Below are positions 25,515-33,904 of a stretch of 49,944 bases of DNA, in pieces. Position numbers and translations under genes: made by a program. This stretch comes from CALLVF01 sp964632205 (GTDB lineage Bacteria; Patescibacteriota; Microgenomatia; UBA1406; GWC2-37-13), in contig CAZWBE010000006.1 of the NCBI GenBank assembly GCA_964632205.1, positions 1 to 49,944 on the forward strand, read 5' to 3'. The notes under the pieces are model-generated. The model had not been told where the DNA came from. It did not search any database and saw only the letters and a program-made list of their open reading frames with translations. Position 1 is the first letter of the stretch; every line of letters starts with the position of its first letter.

Positions 25515-25525
25515 AAATATTTTTT

Positions 25526-26761
25526 ATGTCGTACCAACCCGAAGGCCTAAAAAAACTTTTTCACCAAAGCCGCCGTTGGCTGGCAAAAAAATGGTTAACT
25601 CTCTGGCGACCTCGACAAATTGGCATCACTGGCAGCTACGGAAAAACCTCAACGACACAAATTTTAGCCAAAATCTTAGCTGGCGATGGCCCAACGGTAG
25701 TCACTGATATTAACCTTGATACCAATTTCAATGTCCCCATCACGGCTCTCAAAGTTAAACCATGGACAAAATATCTAGTCTGGGAACTAGGAATTGATCA
25801 CCATGGTGAGATGGATAAACATTTAGCAATCGCCAAACCTACCATTGGCATTATTACTGGTATCTCTCCAGTTCACACTGACGCAGAGCACTTAGGCTCA
25901 ATTGAAAATGTCATTAAAGAAAAAAGAAAACTGATTGAAAAATTAACTAATAAAAATAATAATGAGGTAGCCATTTTAAATTTTGATGATGATAACGTCA
26001 GAAAAATGGCTCCTTTTACTAAAGCTAAAGTTTTCTTTTACGGCTCGGATAAAAAAAATTGTCCTGTTTATTTTAATCTTCAAAAAGTAAAGGTTTCGCT
26101 TAATAATACGCAGTTTATTTTAAAATATAAAAATAAAAATTACCCGATTAAAACAAAATTAATTGGCAAACATCATGTCTACACCTTCGCGGCGATTTTT
26201 AGTTGTCTTATTAACATTTTTGCCGACTCAGAAAAATCATATCGGTTAATAAAAAAATCTTTAACCTCAATTACCCCCCTTCGTGGCCGGATGAATATTG
26301 AAAAAGGACCATTAAAAACTCTGCTTTTAAATGATTGCCTTCGCGCCAATCCTAAATCAACCGATGAAGGACTAAGAACTTTTTATGAAATTGACTATCG
26401 CCAAGGAAGAAAAATAGCGATTTTGGGAGTGATGGGCGAACTTTATGACCCAGCGCTTGAACACAGAAAAACGGGACAAACTTTAATAAAATTTCCCCCT
26501 GACTATGTTTTGGGAGTAGGAGAGTGGCGAAAATTTACCGTTAAAGAAGCCATTAAATTAGGTTTTCCTAAAAATAAAATTTTTTATGCCAGCGATGTTT
26601 TTGAGGCGGCTTCAATCTTAAAAAAAATTATCCAACCGGGCGATTTTCTTTATTTAAAAAGTTCTCTTCTGCGCAATTTATGGCGAATTATCAAAATTTT
26701 AAATAATCAACCGGTTTGCTGCCGAAGGGAACTGTGTCCGTATGAGCACTGTCATTTTTAA
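25526..26761 (+). CDS. MurF-like Mur ligase
   Basis: This ATP-dependent ligase of the Mur family probably joins an amino acid or peptide to a cell-wall precursor. It has the P-loop GITGSYGKTSTT (33-44), WELGIDHHGEMD (the MurF E-x-G motif) near 91, and GISPVHTDAEHLGS near 112. The C-terminal domain has RGRMNIE and LNDCLRANPKS, the counterpart of the MurF NDxYNANP motif. At 411 aa it lacks the MurF N-terminal substrate domain. The C-terminus ends in an odd CCRRELCPYEHCHF (398-411). It heads a plus-strand group with a transglutaminase and is followed later by FemAB. Confidence 0.8.
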   Translation: MSYQPEGLKKLFHQSRRWLAKKWLTLWRPRQIGITGSYGKTSTTQILAKILAGDGPTVVTDINLDTNFNVPITALKVKPWTKYLVWELGIDHHGEMDKHLAIAKPTIGIITGISPVHTDAEHLGSIENVIKEKRKLIEKLTNKNNNEVAILNFDDDNVRKMAPFTKAKVFFYGSDKKNCPVYFNLQKVKVSLNNTQFILKYKNKNYPIKTKLIGKHHVYTFAAIFSCLINIFADSEKSYRLIKKSLTSITPLRGRMNIEKGPLKTLLLNDCLRANPKSTDEGLRTFYEIDYRQGRKIAILGVMGELYDPALEHRKTGQTLIKFPPDYVLGVGEWRKFTVKEAIKLGFPKNKIFYASDVFEAASILKKIIQPGDFLYLKSSLLRNLWRIIKILNNQPVCCRRELCPYEHCHF

Positions 26762-26823
26762 AAGCTAAATAACATTTTAAATTAGAAACAATAAGGGCTA
26801 AAAAATAATATATTAAATTTAAG

Positions 26824-27666
26824 ATGAAATTCTCTCTTAAATTCAAACCTAAAAATAATAAAAAAACGATTATTTTTGCTCTTCCTTTTTCTAACCTGTA
26901 TCAACAAATAAATAATCTAAAAATTAATTGGCAGAATTACCTCATCATGCAAGAAACAAAGTGGGGCAATAGAGTAGGGGTTTTTAGATTAAACGACGTC
27001 TCTCAAGCTGCCCCGCAGATTTCTTTTCGGTTTCTTCCCCAAACCTATCAAACAAAAATTAACCCTCAATTTACCTTAGATGACTATCAAAAGAAAAGAT
27101 TTAAAGTTATTACCAATCGCTTTATCAACGGCAAAGATCAGCAAATAAAAAAATTATCCCTCTCTGTTGTTGGTAAAGAAAAAAACCTTAAAAAAATTGT
27201 TAAGGAACTTTATTCCTTTACCTTAGATTTCTTAACCTATGGCAAACCAATAGAGGGACTTTACTCTTACAAACAGGCATTAAAAGACAAAATTACCGAT
27301 TGTGGCGGTTTTTCCACTTTTTTGGCGTCGCTTTTTGCTTCAATTAACATCCCTCCAAGGTTGGTGGTTGGTTTTTTGATAAAAAATAATCTCCTTGAGC
27401 GATTTTTAACTTTTAATTTTAAATTTTTAAATTTTAATTCATTATCAATGCATGTTTGGTTGGAGATTTTACTACCCGATGGTTCCTGGTTTCCACTTGA
27501 TCCAGCAATTGAATGGCGAAGAAATAAGGGTTTAACCGAAAGAAAAGGCGGCTTTGGTTTTATTCCTAACGATAGATTGGTTATCTCTTATGGTTGTGAT
27601 TTTAATTTAAAAATTAACAAAAAAATCTTAAAAATAGATTTCCTACAAAACCCTCTTTTTATTTAA
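26824..27666 (+). CDS. Transglutaminase-like domain protein
   Basis: The 280 aa have the transglutaminase/protease-like triad: Cys160 in TDCGGFST, His210 in MHVWLEI and Asp226 in PLDPAIEW. The N-terminal 100 residues are beta-rich and unassigned, with no obvious signal peptide. Relatives act as peptidases or crosslinkers, often near cell-wall genes. It follows the MurF-like gene by 62 bp, so a peptidoglycan-related role is plausible. The stretch FNFKFLNFNSL just before His210 is encoded by an A/T heptamer-like tract. The gene end overlaps the convergent transporter by eight bases. Confidence 0.8.
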   Translation: MKFSLKFKPKNNKKTIIFALPFSNLYQQINNLKINWQNYLIMQETKWGNRVGVFRLNDVSQAAPQISFRFLPQTYQTKINPQFTLDDYQKKRFKVITNRFINGKDQQIKKLSLSVVGKEKNLKKIVKELYSFTLDFLTYGKPIEGLYSYKQALKDKITDCGGFSTFLASLFASINIPPRLVVGFLIKNNLLERFLTFNFKFLNFNSLSMHVWLEILLPDGSWFPLDPAIEWRRNKGLTERKGGFGFIPNDRLVISYGCDFNLKINKKILKIDFLQNPLFI

Positions 27667-28948
27667 AGAAAACAAATCGCAGGTATAAGAGACTTGAAAC
27701 AAGAGAAACAATGGTGATAAAAAAGCCGTATTTAAAAAAATTAAAAAAAGTAATCTTGTCTTTGTTATTATTACTGTTATTTTTGTTGTAAATATCAGCG
27801 GCCACTATATTGGCGGAGGCGCCAATCAGGGTTATATTTCCGCCAAAACATGCTCCCAAAGAAAGCGCCCACCATAAAGGAAAAACATCAACAGAAAATT
27901 TAGCCATATCTTGAATTATTTTAACAAAAACTGCCGTAATGGGGATATTATCCACTAAGCCAGAAATTAAACCAACAAAACTTAATATCGTATAAGCGGC
28001 AATTTCTGTATTACCTCCTGTTGCTTTAATGATTTCTTTGGCAATAAATTCAAGAATACCCGTTTGTTCTATAGCGCCAATAATAACAAATAAACCAATA
28101 AAGAAAAAAATTGACGCCCATTCAATTTCTTTATAAATATGATCTGGTTCTTTTGTTGTTATAAGCAATAGCAAAAAAGCACCCCCTAAGGCAATAATGG
28201 AATTTTCAATATGGGTAATGTTATGAGTTAAAAAACCGATTATAACAAATAATAAGATTAATAAACTCTTAATAAGAAATGTCCTATCTCGAATTAAATT
28301 TTCCTCATTAATCATCTGTAAGGTTTTTTTGTCAACGATTTTAGACCGTAATTGATTCTTAAAAAAGAAATACAAAAGTATTAAAATTAAAAAAATATTA
28401 ATAATAACAATCGGACCATTGTAAATTAAAAATTGATTAAAACTTAAACCCGCTTTGCTTCCAATAATAATGTTTGGAGGGTCTCCGATTAGAGTTGCCG
28501 TTCCCCCAATATTAGAAAAATAGATCAAAGATAAAATAATTGGTAAAGAAGTGATGTTTAAGACTTTAGTGATGTAAATTGTTATTGGTGTGATTAAAAG
28601 GATAGTTGTGACATTATCTAAAAAAGCCGATAAAAAAGCACTTAAGAGCGATAAAGCAATCATTAATCGCACTGGTCTTCCTTTGGAAATTTTTACCATT
28701 TTAACAGCCAAAAACTGAAAAAAACCAGTTTTTGCTAAAACAGAAACAATAATCATCATTCCCACCAAAAGACCAATGGTATTAAAATCTATACTTTTAA
28801 TTGCTTCCTCAAAACTAGTAAACTCAAAAATAATAAAAAAAATAGCAAATAAGCTCGCTAGAATTGATCGGTTAATTTTTTCTGTAATTAAAAATAGAAG
28901 AAGAAGGATAAAAAAAATAATCGGCAAAATATCTACCGAAGAAATCAT
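27659..28948 (-). CDS. ArsB/NhaD (IT superfamily) ion transporter
   Basis: This 429-aa protein has about eleven membrane segments. It has the family motifs AFLDNVTTILLITPI near 109 and GLVDNIPITAVFVK near 331, the paired DN(V/I) half-helices, and NIGGTATLIGDPPNIIIG near 146. NhaD members exchange Na+ for H+, and ArsB members export arsenite; no arsenic genes are nearby. The CBS-domain gene ends six bp upstream on the same strand and probably regulates it. Confidence 0.88.
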   Translation of the reverse strand: MISSVDILPIIFFILLLLFLITEKINRSILASLFAIFFIIFEFTSFEEAIKSIDFNTIGLLVGMMIIVSVLAKTGFFQFLAVKMVKISKGRPVRLMIALSLLSAFLSAFLDNVTTILLITPITIYITKVLNITSLPIILSLIYFSNIGGTATLIGDPPNIIIGSKAGLSFNQFLIYNGPIVIINIFLILILLYFFFKNQLRSKIVDKKTLQMINEENLIRDRTFLIKSLLILLFVIIGFLTHNITHIENSIIALGGAFLLLLITTKEPDHIYKEIEWASIFFFIGLFVIIGAIEQTGILEFIAKEIIKATGGNTEIAAYTILSFVGLISGLVDNIPITAVFVKIIQDMAKFSVDVFPLWWALSLGACFGGNITLIGASANIVAADIYNKNNSNNNKDKITFFNFFKYGFFITIVSLVSSLLYLRFVFFK

Positions 28949-28954
28949 AAAAAA

Positions 28955-29431
28955 CTATTTATTAGATTTGTTAATAATTTCCAATAATTTTTTTTCTATA
29001 GCTGTTCGCGAGACTGATCCTAAATATTTATTACTTTTTCTATCAATTACTGGGATATAATCAAAATTTTTCATATACATGAGAATAACTGCTTTCATCA
29101 TATCATCGTCGTTATTTAAACTATAAACTTTTTTTGTCATGATTGAATTAACTTTTTGTTGCAAGATTTTCTTAATTTTATCTTTATCTAATAATATATT
29201 TGTCGATATAAAACCTAACAAATGATCAACTTTAACAAAGTAAGGAATTATTTTATTCAAAACATCATACAAAGTTACTACCCCAAGAATTTTTTTTTCT
29301 TTTGAAAGAATGATAAAGAAATTATGCTTTGTCCTAATCATCTGCCTCATCACTTCAGAAATGATAGTATTTTCATCCCCCACCGGTAGGTTTTTATCAA
29401 TCAAATCCTTCATTCTAAATTTAACATCCAT
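28955..29431 (-). CDS. CBS-domain pair protein
   Basis: This 158-aa protein consists of two CBS motifs (about 10-70 and 90-150). Each has the usual pattern of an alternating hydrophobic strand, a helix, and GVVTLYDVL or GSVSRTAIE at the end. CBS pairs bind adenosine nucleotides and gate transporters or enzymes. The six-base spacing to the NhaD-like transporter suggests direct regulation of that antiporter by energy or ionic state. Confidence 0.85.
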   Translation of the reverse strand: MDVKFRMKDLIDKNLPVGDENTIISEVMRQMIRTKHNFFIILSKEKKILGVVTLYDVLNKIIPYFVKVDHLLGFISTNILLDKDKIKKILQQKVNSIMTKKVYSLNNDDDMMKAVILMYMKNFDYIPVIDRKSNKYLGSVSRTAIEKKLLEIINKSNK

Positions 29432-29440
29432 AAATATTTA

Positions 29441-29450
29441 TATTATAATA
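29441..29450. promoter_or_regulatory. Bidirectional -10 region
   Basis: TATTATAATA contains TATAAT on both strands between the CBS gene (minus, ATG at 29431) and the DegT-like gene (plus, ATG at 29473). No -35 is clear on either side. Confidence 0.4.
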
Positions 29451-29472
29451 ACACTAGTGATAAAAAATCAAG

Positions 29473-30732
29473 ATGGTATCTTGTAATTTTTCACCCAACG
29501 AATCATGGGACGATGCCTGGATAGGTTTTAAACTTTTATTTCAACCTTGGCGATGGATAAATGGAAAAGAGTCAGCGATAATTAAAAAAATTATTTTAAA
29601 AAAATTAATCAATACCAACAATCAATTTTCAATATCTTTTTTTCTTTCCGGCAGAAGCGCCCTTTATCATCTCCTTAAAGTTTTAGATCTTAAACCTGGT
29701 GATGAAGTTTTAGTACAAGCTTTTACTTGTGAAGCGGTAGTTTTGCCTATTATAGCCCTAAACCTAAAACCAGTCTATATTGATATTGAAAGACAATCTT
29801 TTTCAATGAATCCTATAGACTTGGAAAAGAAGTTATCAAAACGCTCCAAAGTTTTAATCCTTCAACATAGTTTTGGTATCACACCAATCTATATTAAAAA
29901 GATCCTTGCCATTGTCAAACAACGCAATTTAGTGCTAATTGAAGATATAGCCCATTCAATTAAAAAATTAAAAATCAAAAATCAAAAATCAAAAATTAAT
30001 AAACATTTCTTTTTGCTGTCATTTGGCCGGTCAAAAAGCATCAGTTCGGTTTTTGGAGGAGCGGTTGTGGGCAATCATAAAAAAATAATGGAAAAGTTGG
30101 AAGATTCAACCCTTAAACAACCATCTTATAGTTTTATATTTAAATGCTTACTTTATAAACCTATAGTTATGATAATAAAAACAGCCTATAATATTTATTG
30201 GGGAAAAATTCTTCATAAAATGGCCAATTTTTTAAACCTTTTAATTCCGGAGATCTCAAAAAAAGAAAAAAGCGGCGATTTTGATCAGGCTTTAAATAAA
30301 AATTATCCTAATGCCTTAGCAATACTTTTGCTTCATCAACTAAAAAAATTTAACAAAATCAATCAAAACCGCCAAAAAATCGTCAATTTTTATCAAAAAC
30401 ATTTTAAAAATATGTTCCAAGTTACCCGTTCTACGTTATGCTTTAATCAACCTCTTATCCGTTATCCTTTACTGGTTAAAAACCGCGATCTGGTGATGGA
30501 GACAATGGCAAAAAAAAGCATTTTTTTAGGCAATTGGTATACACAACCAGTCGCCCCAGAGGATGTAAATCTTGAAAGAGTAGGGTACCGAAAGGGTAGT
30601 TGCCCTATCGCTGAAAAAACTTGTCAGGAAATTATCAATTTGCCTACGAATGTTGACCTAAATAATGCTAAAAAGATAATTCAAACATTAAACGACGTTT
30701 TAAATGAAGAAATTAGTAAGGTTCAGATATAA
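29473..30732 (+). CDS. DegT/DnrJ/EryC1/StrS-type PLP aminotransferase
   Basis: This fold-type I PLP enzyme usually aminates nucleotide keto-sugars. It has FFLSGRSALYHLL (56-68), PGDEVLVQAFTCEAVV (75-90), LIEDIAHS with PLP-binding Asp158 (155-162), and SFGRSKSISSVFGGAV with the likely PLP Lys188 (183-198). The heptamer array at 29964 inserts KIKNQKSKINK at about 166-176, where family members carry the short 'Gx' loop after the Asp. The last residues KVQI and the stop are supplied by REP-like copy R5. It is followed by FemAB, so it may act in the cell wall rather than O-antigen synthesis. Confidence 0.85.
   Translation: MVSCNFSPNESWDDAWIGFKLLFQPWRWINGKESAIIKKIILKKLINTNNQFSISFFLSGRSALYHLLKVLDLKPGDEVLVQAFTCEAVVLPIIALNLKPVYIDIERQSFSMNPIDLEKKLSKRSKVLILQHSFGITPIYIKKILAIVKQRNLVLIEDIAHSIKKLKIKNQKSKINKHFFLLSFGRSKSISSVFGGAVVGNHKKIMEKLEDSTLKQPSYSFIFKCLLYKPIVMIIKTAYNIYWGKILHKMANFLNLLIPEISKKEKSGDFDQALNKNYPNALAILLLHQLKKFNKINQNRQKIVNFYQKHFKNMFQVTRSTLCFNQPLIRYPLLVKNRDLVMETMAKKSIFLGNWYTQPVAPEDVNLERVGYRKGSCPIAEKTCQEIINLPTNVDLNNAKKIIQTLNDVLNEEISKVQI
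29964..29998 (+). repeat. Tandem heptamer repeat inside the DegT gene
   Basis: Five consecutive 7-bp units: AAAATTA, three AAAATCA, AAAATTA. They are in frame with the gene and give the lysine-rich KLKIKNQKSKINK loop. Confidence 0.92.
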
Positions 30733-30757
30733 ATCAACCCTTGAGGTTCAGATATGG
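30718..30757 (+). repeat. REP-like repeat, copy R5
   Basis: It reads AAGGTTCAGATATAAAT, then CAACC-CTTGA-GGTT, then CAGATATGG. Its first part encodes the last residues and TAA stop of the DegT gene. Its final GATATGG supplies the ATG of the FemAB gene. The hairpin loop is inverted relative to copies R3 and R4. Confidence 0.9.
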
Positions 30758-31812
30758 AAATCAAAGAAATAATCAACCAAAAAGTTTGGCAAGAATTTTT
30801 TGATAAAGCTGGCTCACCTTCTTTTTTACCATCTTTTCAATGGGGAGAATTCCAAAAGTCTTTAAATTATGGGGTAGTAAGACTTGGTTTATATTCTAAC
30901 CGAAAATTAAACGCCATTGCCCAAGTAATTAAAATTAAATCCCGCCGGGGAAATTTTTTATTTATTCCTCATGGACCATTAATAAAAATCAAAAATCAAA
31001 CATCAAAAATCAAAAATTACATAGAAAAAATTAAAAATTATTTAATTTGGATAGCCAGAAATGAAAATTTTGATTTTATCAGAGTCGCCCCAGTTTTAGA
31101 AAACACTTCGAAAAACCAAAAAATCTTTAAAGATTTAGGCTTCAAAACTGCCCCAATTTATATGCATGCAGAAACTATTTGGCTTTTACCATTAAATCAG
31201 TCAGAAGAGGAACTTTTAAAACAAATGCGCAAAACCACCCGTTATCTGATTAAAAAAGCCCAACGTGAACATGTTGTTGTTGAAATAAGAACTGATAAGA
31301 AAGCTGTTGATGATTTTTACCGAATTTACCAAGAAACGGCTAAACGAGAAAAATTTATCCCATTTTCCAAAGATTTTATCCAAAAAGAATTTGACGCCTT
31401 TCAAAAAACTGGCGATGTAATTTTTCTTTTTGGGAAAATAAAAAACGCTCTCAATAATCAACCTCCCACAATTAACCAAATCTTAGCAAGTGCTTTAATC
31501 CTTTTTACTAAATCAACTGCTTTTTATCACCAAGGCGCCTCCCTTCATACCAAGATCCCGGTTTCTTATCTCCTTCAATGGGAGGCGATCCGGGAAGCTA
31601 AAAGACGCGGTTGTCGATTTTACAATTTCTGGGGGATTTATGATGAAAAATCCGGTCGCACACCTAAATCTTGGCAAGGATTAACCTTATTTAAAACTGG
31701 CTTCGGCGGCCATGCCATCCGTTATTTACCCACCCAAGATTATATTCTCACACCAAAATATTATCTTACTTATCTTTGGGAAAAGATTTTAAATTGGAAA
31801 AGAAGAATTTAA
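30754..31812 (+). CDS. FemAB-type peptidyltransferase (lipid II bridge-forming family)
   Basis: This GNAT-fold FemX/FemAB protein of 352 aa is expected to add amino acids from aminoacyl-tRNA to the lipid II side chain. It has PSFLPSFQWGEFQKSL near the N-terminus, MRKTTRYLIKKAQRE near 157, ILFTKSTAFYHQGAS near 249, and GCRFYNFWGIYD near 288, all typical. Heptamer-derived KIKNQTSKIKNY lies at about 78-90. The ATG lies inside REP copy R5, two dozen bases after the DegT stop. Confidence 0.9.
   Translation: MEIKEIINQKVWQEFFDKAGSPSFLPSFQWGEFQKSLNYGVVRLGLYSNRKLNAIAQVIKIKSRRGNFLFIPHGPLIKIKNQTSKIKNYIEKIKNYLIWIARNENFDFIRVAPVLENTSKNQKIFKDLGFKTAPIYMHAETIWLLPLNQSEEELLKQMRKTTRYLIKKAQREHVVVEIRTDKKAVDDFYRIYQETAKREKFIPFSKDFIQKEFDAFQKTGDVIFLFGKIKNALNNQPPTINQILASALILFTKSTAFYHQGASLHTKIPVSYLLQWEAIREAKRRGCRFYNFWGIYDEKSGRTPKSWQGLTLFKTGFGGHAIRYLPTQDYILTPKYYLTYLWEKILNWKRRI
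30985..31019 (+). repeat. Tandem heptamer repeat inside the FemAB gene
   Basis: Five 7-bp units: two AAAATCA, AACATCA, AAAATCA, AAAATTA. They are in frame and encode KIKNQTSKIKN. Confidence 0.9.
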
Positions 31813-32167
31813 AAATTTAAAACACCATTTCGTCCTTAATTTTATAATTAATCACTTTTCCCTGACAAAACTCAATTATTTTTTTAATCCATCAGAGATT
31901 GAGATTTGAATTTTAAATTTTAAATTTTAAATTCCCACAACCACTCACCTAAAAACAAAATCAAAGGGTAGAGGTGTAAAAAGAGCATTATAACAGTCCA
32001 AAACTTTAAATCAATCGAAGAAAGCCTTAAAAATTAAGTCAATAATCAAAACAGGGAATAAGCTGTCTTTTTAACGAAATTAATTTTTAAAGTAAAAAAA
32101 TTTTTAACAATTTTTAATTTTGGATTGATATTAAAATCCAACCTCTTCTCTTCTATCAACACTCCAT

Positions 32168-32197
32168 AACGTCGTAAAAGATACAATTTACGACGTT
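32168..32197. repeat. Perfect 11-bp inverted repeat
   Basis: AACGTCGTAAA and TTTACGACGTT flank an 8-base loop. It lies in a gene-free area and the 3' side is not followed by a run of T, so it is not a standard terminator. Confidence 0.8.
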
Positions 32198-32503
32198 GTT
32201 TATCTTTTCACCCCATTAGATGTCACTCTTAAATTAACAACTTAACATCGTTCCGGAAAATTTGACAACAAGCCGGACAAGAGAATAAGAGTTTGGTCTG
32301 TTTTTTATTCTCTATTTATTCTTATTAAAAAAATTTTTTATTAATCACTTTTATTTATTGATTATTTAATCATCTCCGTCACTTCTCTAGGGAAATTATC
32401 GACCTATTTCTTTCTCTGACATTTTAGATTATTTATATGCTCTGAAATATCAATTTCGAGGCTAATTTTGAATCTAATAATAATTAGGTAAGAGAAAAAT
32501 ATT

Positions 32504-32607
32504 AAAATTTAGCTTATTAATACAATCTAAATGCTTACTTTTGAAGCTAAATTTTTATTATCATTTATAAAAATATGATCAAGTTTAGATTGTCAATACG
32601 ATCTAAA
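32504..32607. repeat. Cluster of inverted repeats around CAATCTAAA
   Basis: AAAATTTAGCTT (32504-32515) pairs with AAGCTAAATTTT (32544-32555). Between them lies ACAATCTAAA (32522-32531). It recurs inverted as TTTAGATTGT (32584-32593) and, with one mismatch, as ACGATCTAAA (32598-32607). Such spaced copies look like binding sites for one protein. Confidence 0.7.
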
Positions 32608-32636
32608 TTTTAAAATTTGAGGCTGTTTTATCATGA

Positions 32637-32645
32637 TTATCCACA
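32637..32645 (+). promoter_or_regulatory. DnaA-box consensus match
   Basis: TTATCCACA matches the DnaA box exactly. It is the only perfect copy noticed in the region, which is too few to call an origin. Confidence 0.4.
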
Positions 32646-32770
32646 AAAACCTTTTAATAGTTTTTAGAGCATAGTAAGAAGAAGAAAACCGAAAATTGGC
32701 CTTATTTTTCTCAGAAAATTGTCATTCAGTTTTTTCAATTGCTGGCTATTAAAAATATTTTAATTTATAT

Positions 32771-32800
32771 ACTATAGGATATAAAAACTATAGGATATAA
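32771..32800 (+). repeat. 14-bp direct repeat
   Basis: ACTATAGGATATAA occurs twice (32771-32784 and 32787-32800), two bases apart. Confidence 0.8.
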
Positions 32801-32929
32801 GATTCACGTCCGTTTATTTTTCATCCCAACCACCTCTTCCCTCTCCCCTTTTCTTTCTCTCTCGTATTTTAAAAATCTTCTCACCAAATTAATTTTCTAT
32901 AATTATTTTGACAAATATTAATCGCTTTT

Positions 32930-33769
32930 CTACCAATTTAAAGAAAGAAAAGTCACCACCAAAACAAAAAGCCAAACCACCACATACTCTCGAATCGTTT
33001 CCTTAAACAATCGTTGATCAAGGAAGTTATAAAATATACCTCCCAGACTATAATAAGAAGCCGTTAAAAAAAGAGAGGCAATCGTCGTATTTGCCGGCAT
33101 AAAAGAAATAATAAAAGCCAATTGAGCTAAAATTATCCCCACTAACAAAGAGTAGTTTAAAACTTCTCTCTCAATATATTTCTTTAAGCGAATACTCCAA
33201 AATAAATGAAAAGCCAATAAAAAAGCGATTGTCCCCCCTCCCAAGACATTGATAAGAAAAATTTGTTTTAAAGAAAATAAAAAATTAAAAAGCAGGTAGC
33301 CAACGATAGCCTGATATAAAAAATTAACCGAAAAAGCCGCCCGATAAAGCTGAAGCGACTTCTCTACTCCCACATTAAAAATATTACTTGTTAGCAAATT
33401 AGCATAAATAGAGATGCTGTAAATAATAATAAATGGCAACCGTGTAAGCCACCGAATTGGAAATAAAAAATAAAAAAGATAAAATGATACTGTCACTGTT
33501 ATCGGCATAAAAAAAAGACTAAACCAACCAATATTTTTAATTCCTTCAAGAAGCGAAAAATAAGTCAAAAAATAGGTGGTAAAAATCAAAAGGGGAAGAA
33601 AAAAAATGGCTTTATCAAAAAAGAAGAAAGTGGAAAAAAGCATGAGAGTGCTTAAAATAATAACACTTATCATTAAGCGGAAACGTTTCTCTATTCTGCC
33701 AGCTTTTTTATCAAAAAAAACAGCAATTTTTTTGACAACTTTTTTAAATAATTTCAAAAATTGACTCAT
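32930..33769 (-). CDS. Multi-pass membrane protein of unknown function
   Basis: This 279-aa protein has about seven to eight hydrophobic segments after a basic N-terminus (KKVVKKIAVFFDKKAGRIEKR). SNIFNVGVEKSLQLYRAA in the middle may be the family motif. I recognise no transporter or enzyme signature. Proteins of this layout are common in CPR genomes. It is monocistronic, with a gene-free region downstream and YebC upstream. Confidence 0.75.
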   Translation of the reverse strand: MSQFLKLFKKVVKKIAVFFDKKAGRIEKRFRLMISVIILSTLMLFSTFFFFDKAIFFLPLLIFTTYFLTYFSLLEGIKNIGWFSLFFMPITVTVSFYLFYFLFPIRWLTRLPFIIIYSISIYANLLTSNIFNVGVEKSLQLYRAAFSVNFLYQAIVGYLLFNFLFSLKQIFLINVLGGGTIAFLLAFHLFWSIRLKKYIEREVLNYSLLVGIILAQLAFIISFMPANTTIASLFLTASYYSLGGIFYNFLDQRLFKETIREYVVVWLFVLVVTFLSLNW

Positions 33770-33904
33770 AAAATTAAAATAAAAGGTTGATGATTTATTT
33801 TTTGAATAAATATAATTTTTTAAATAAGGTAAACTCTTTCCTTGTAAAATTTTTTTTTAAATGTTATTTTAAATGTTATTAAAAAATTAGGCTTTAGGAA
33901 AACC

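Larger units (their letters stand above)
31813..32929. other. Gene-free, palindrome-rich region
   Basis: No plausible coding frame or tRNA is visible in 1.1 kb between two convergent genes. It contains a TTTTAAA heptamer tract at 31910-31932. It also has an 11-bp perfect hairpin (32168-32197), a 9-bp hairpin (32280-32313), a 12-bp inverted repeat (32504-32555), a TTTAGATTGT palindrome (32584-32607), a perfect DnaA box and a 14-bp direct repeat (32771-32800). It may be an origin, a terminus or a non-coding RNA region. Confidence 0.6.

Noticed and set aside
31216..31479. Minus-strand frame inside FemAB, and similar frames in other genes
   Set aside because: They are antisense shadows of well-supported genes.
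32637..32645. Calling the region an origin of replication
   Set aside because: There is only one perfect DnaA box, no dnaA or dnaN nearby, and skew was not computed.
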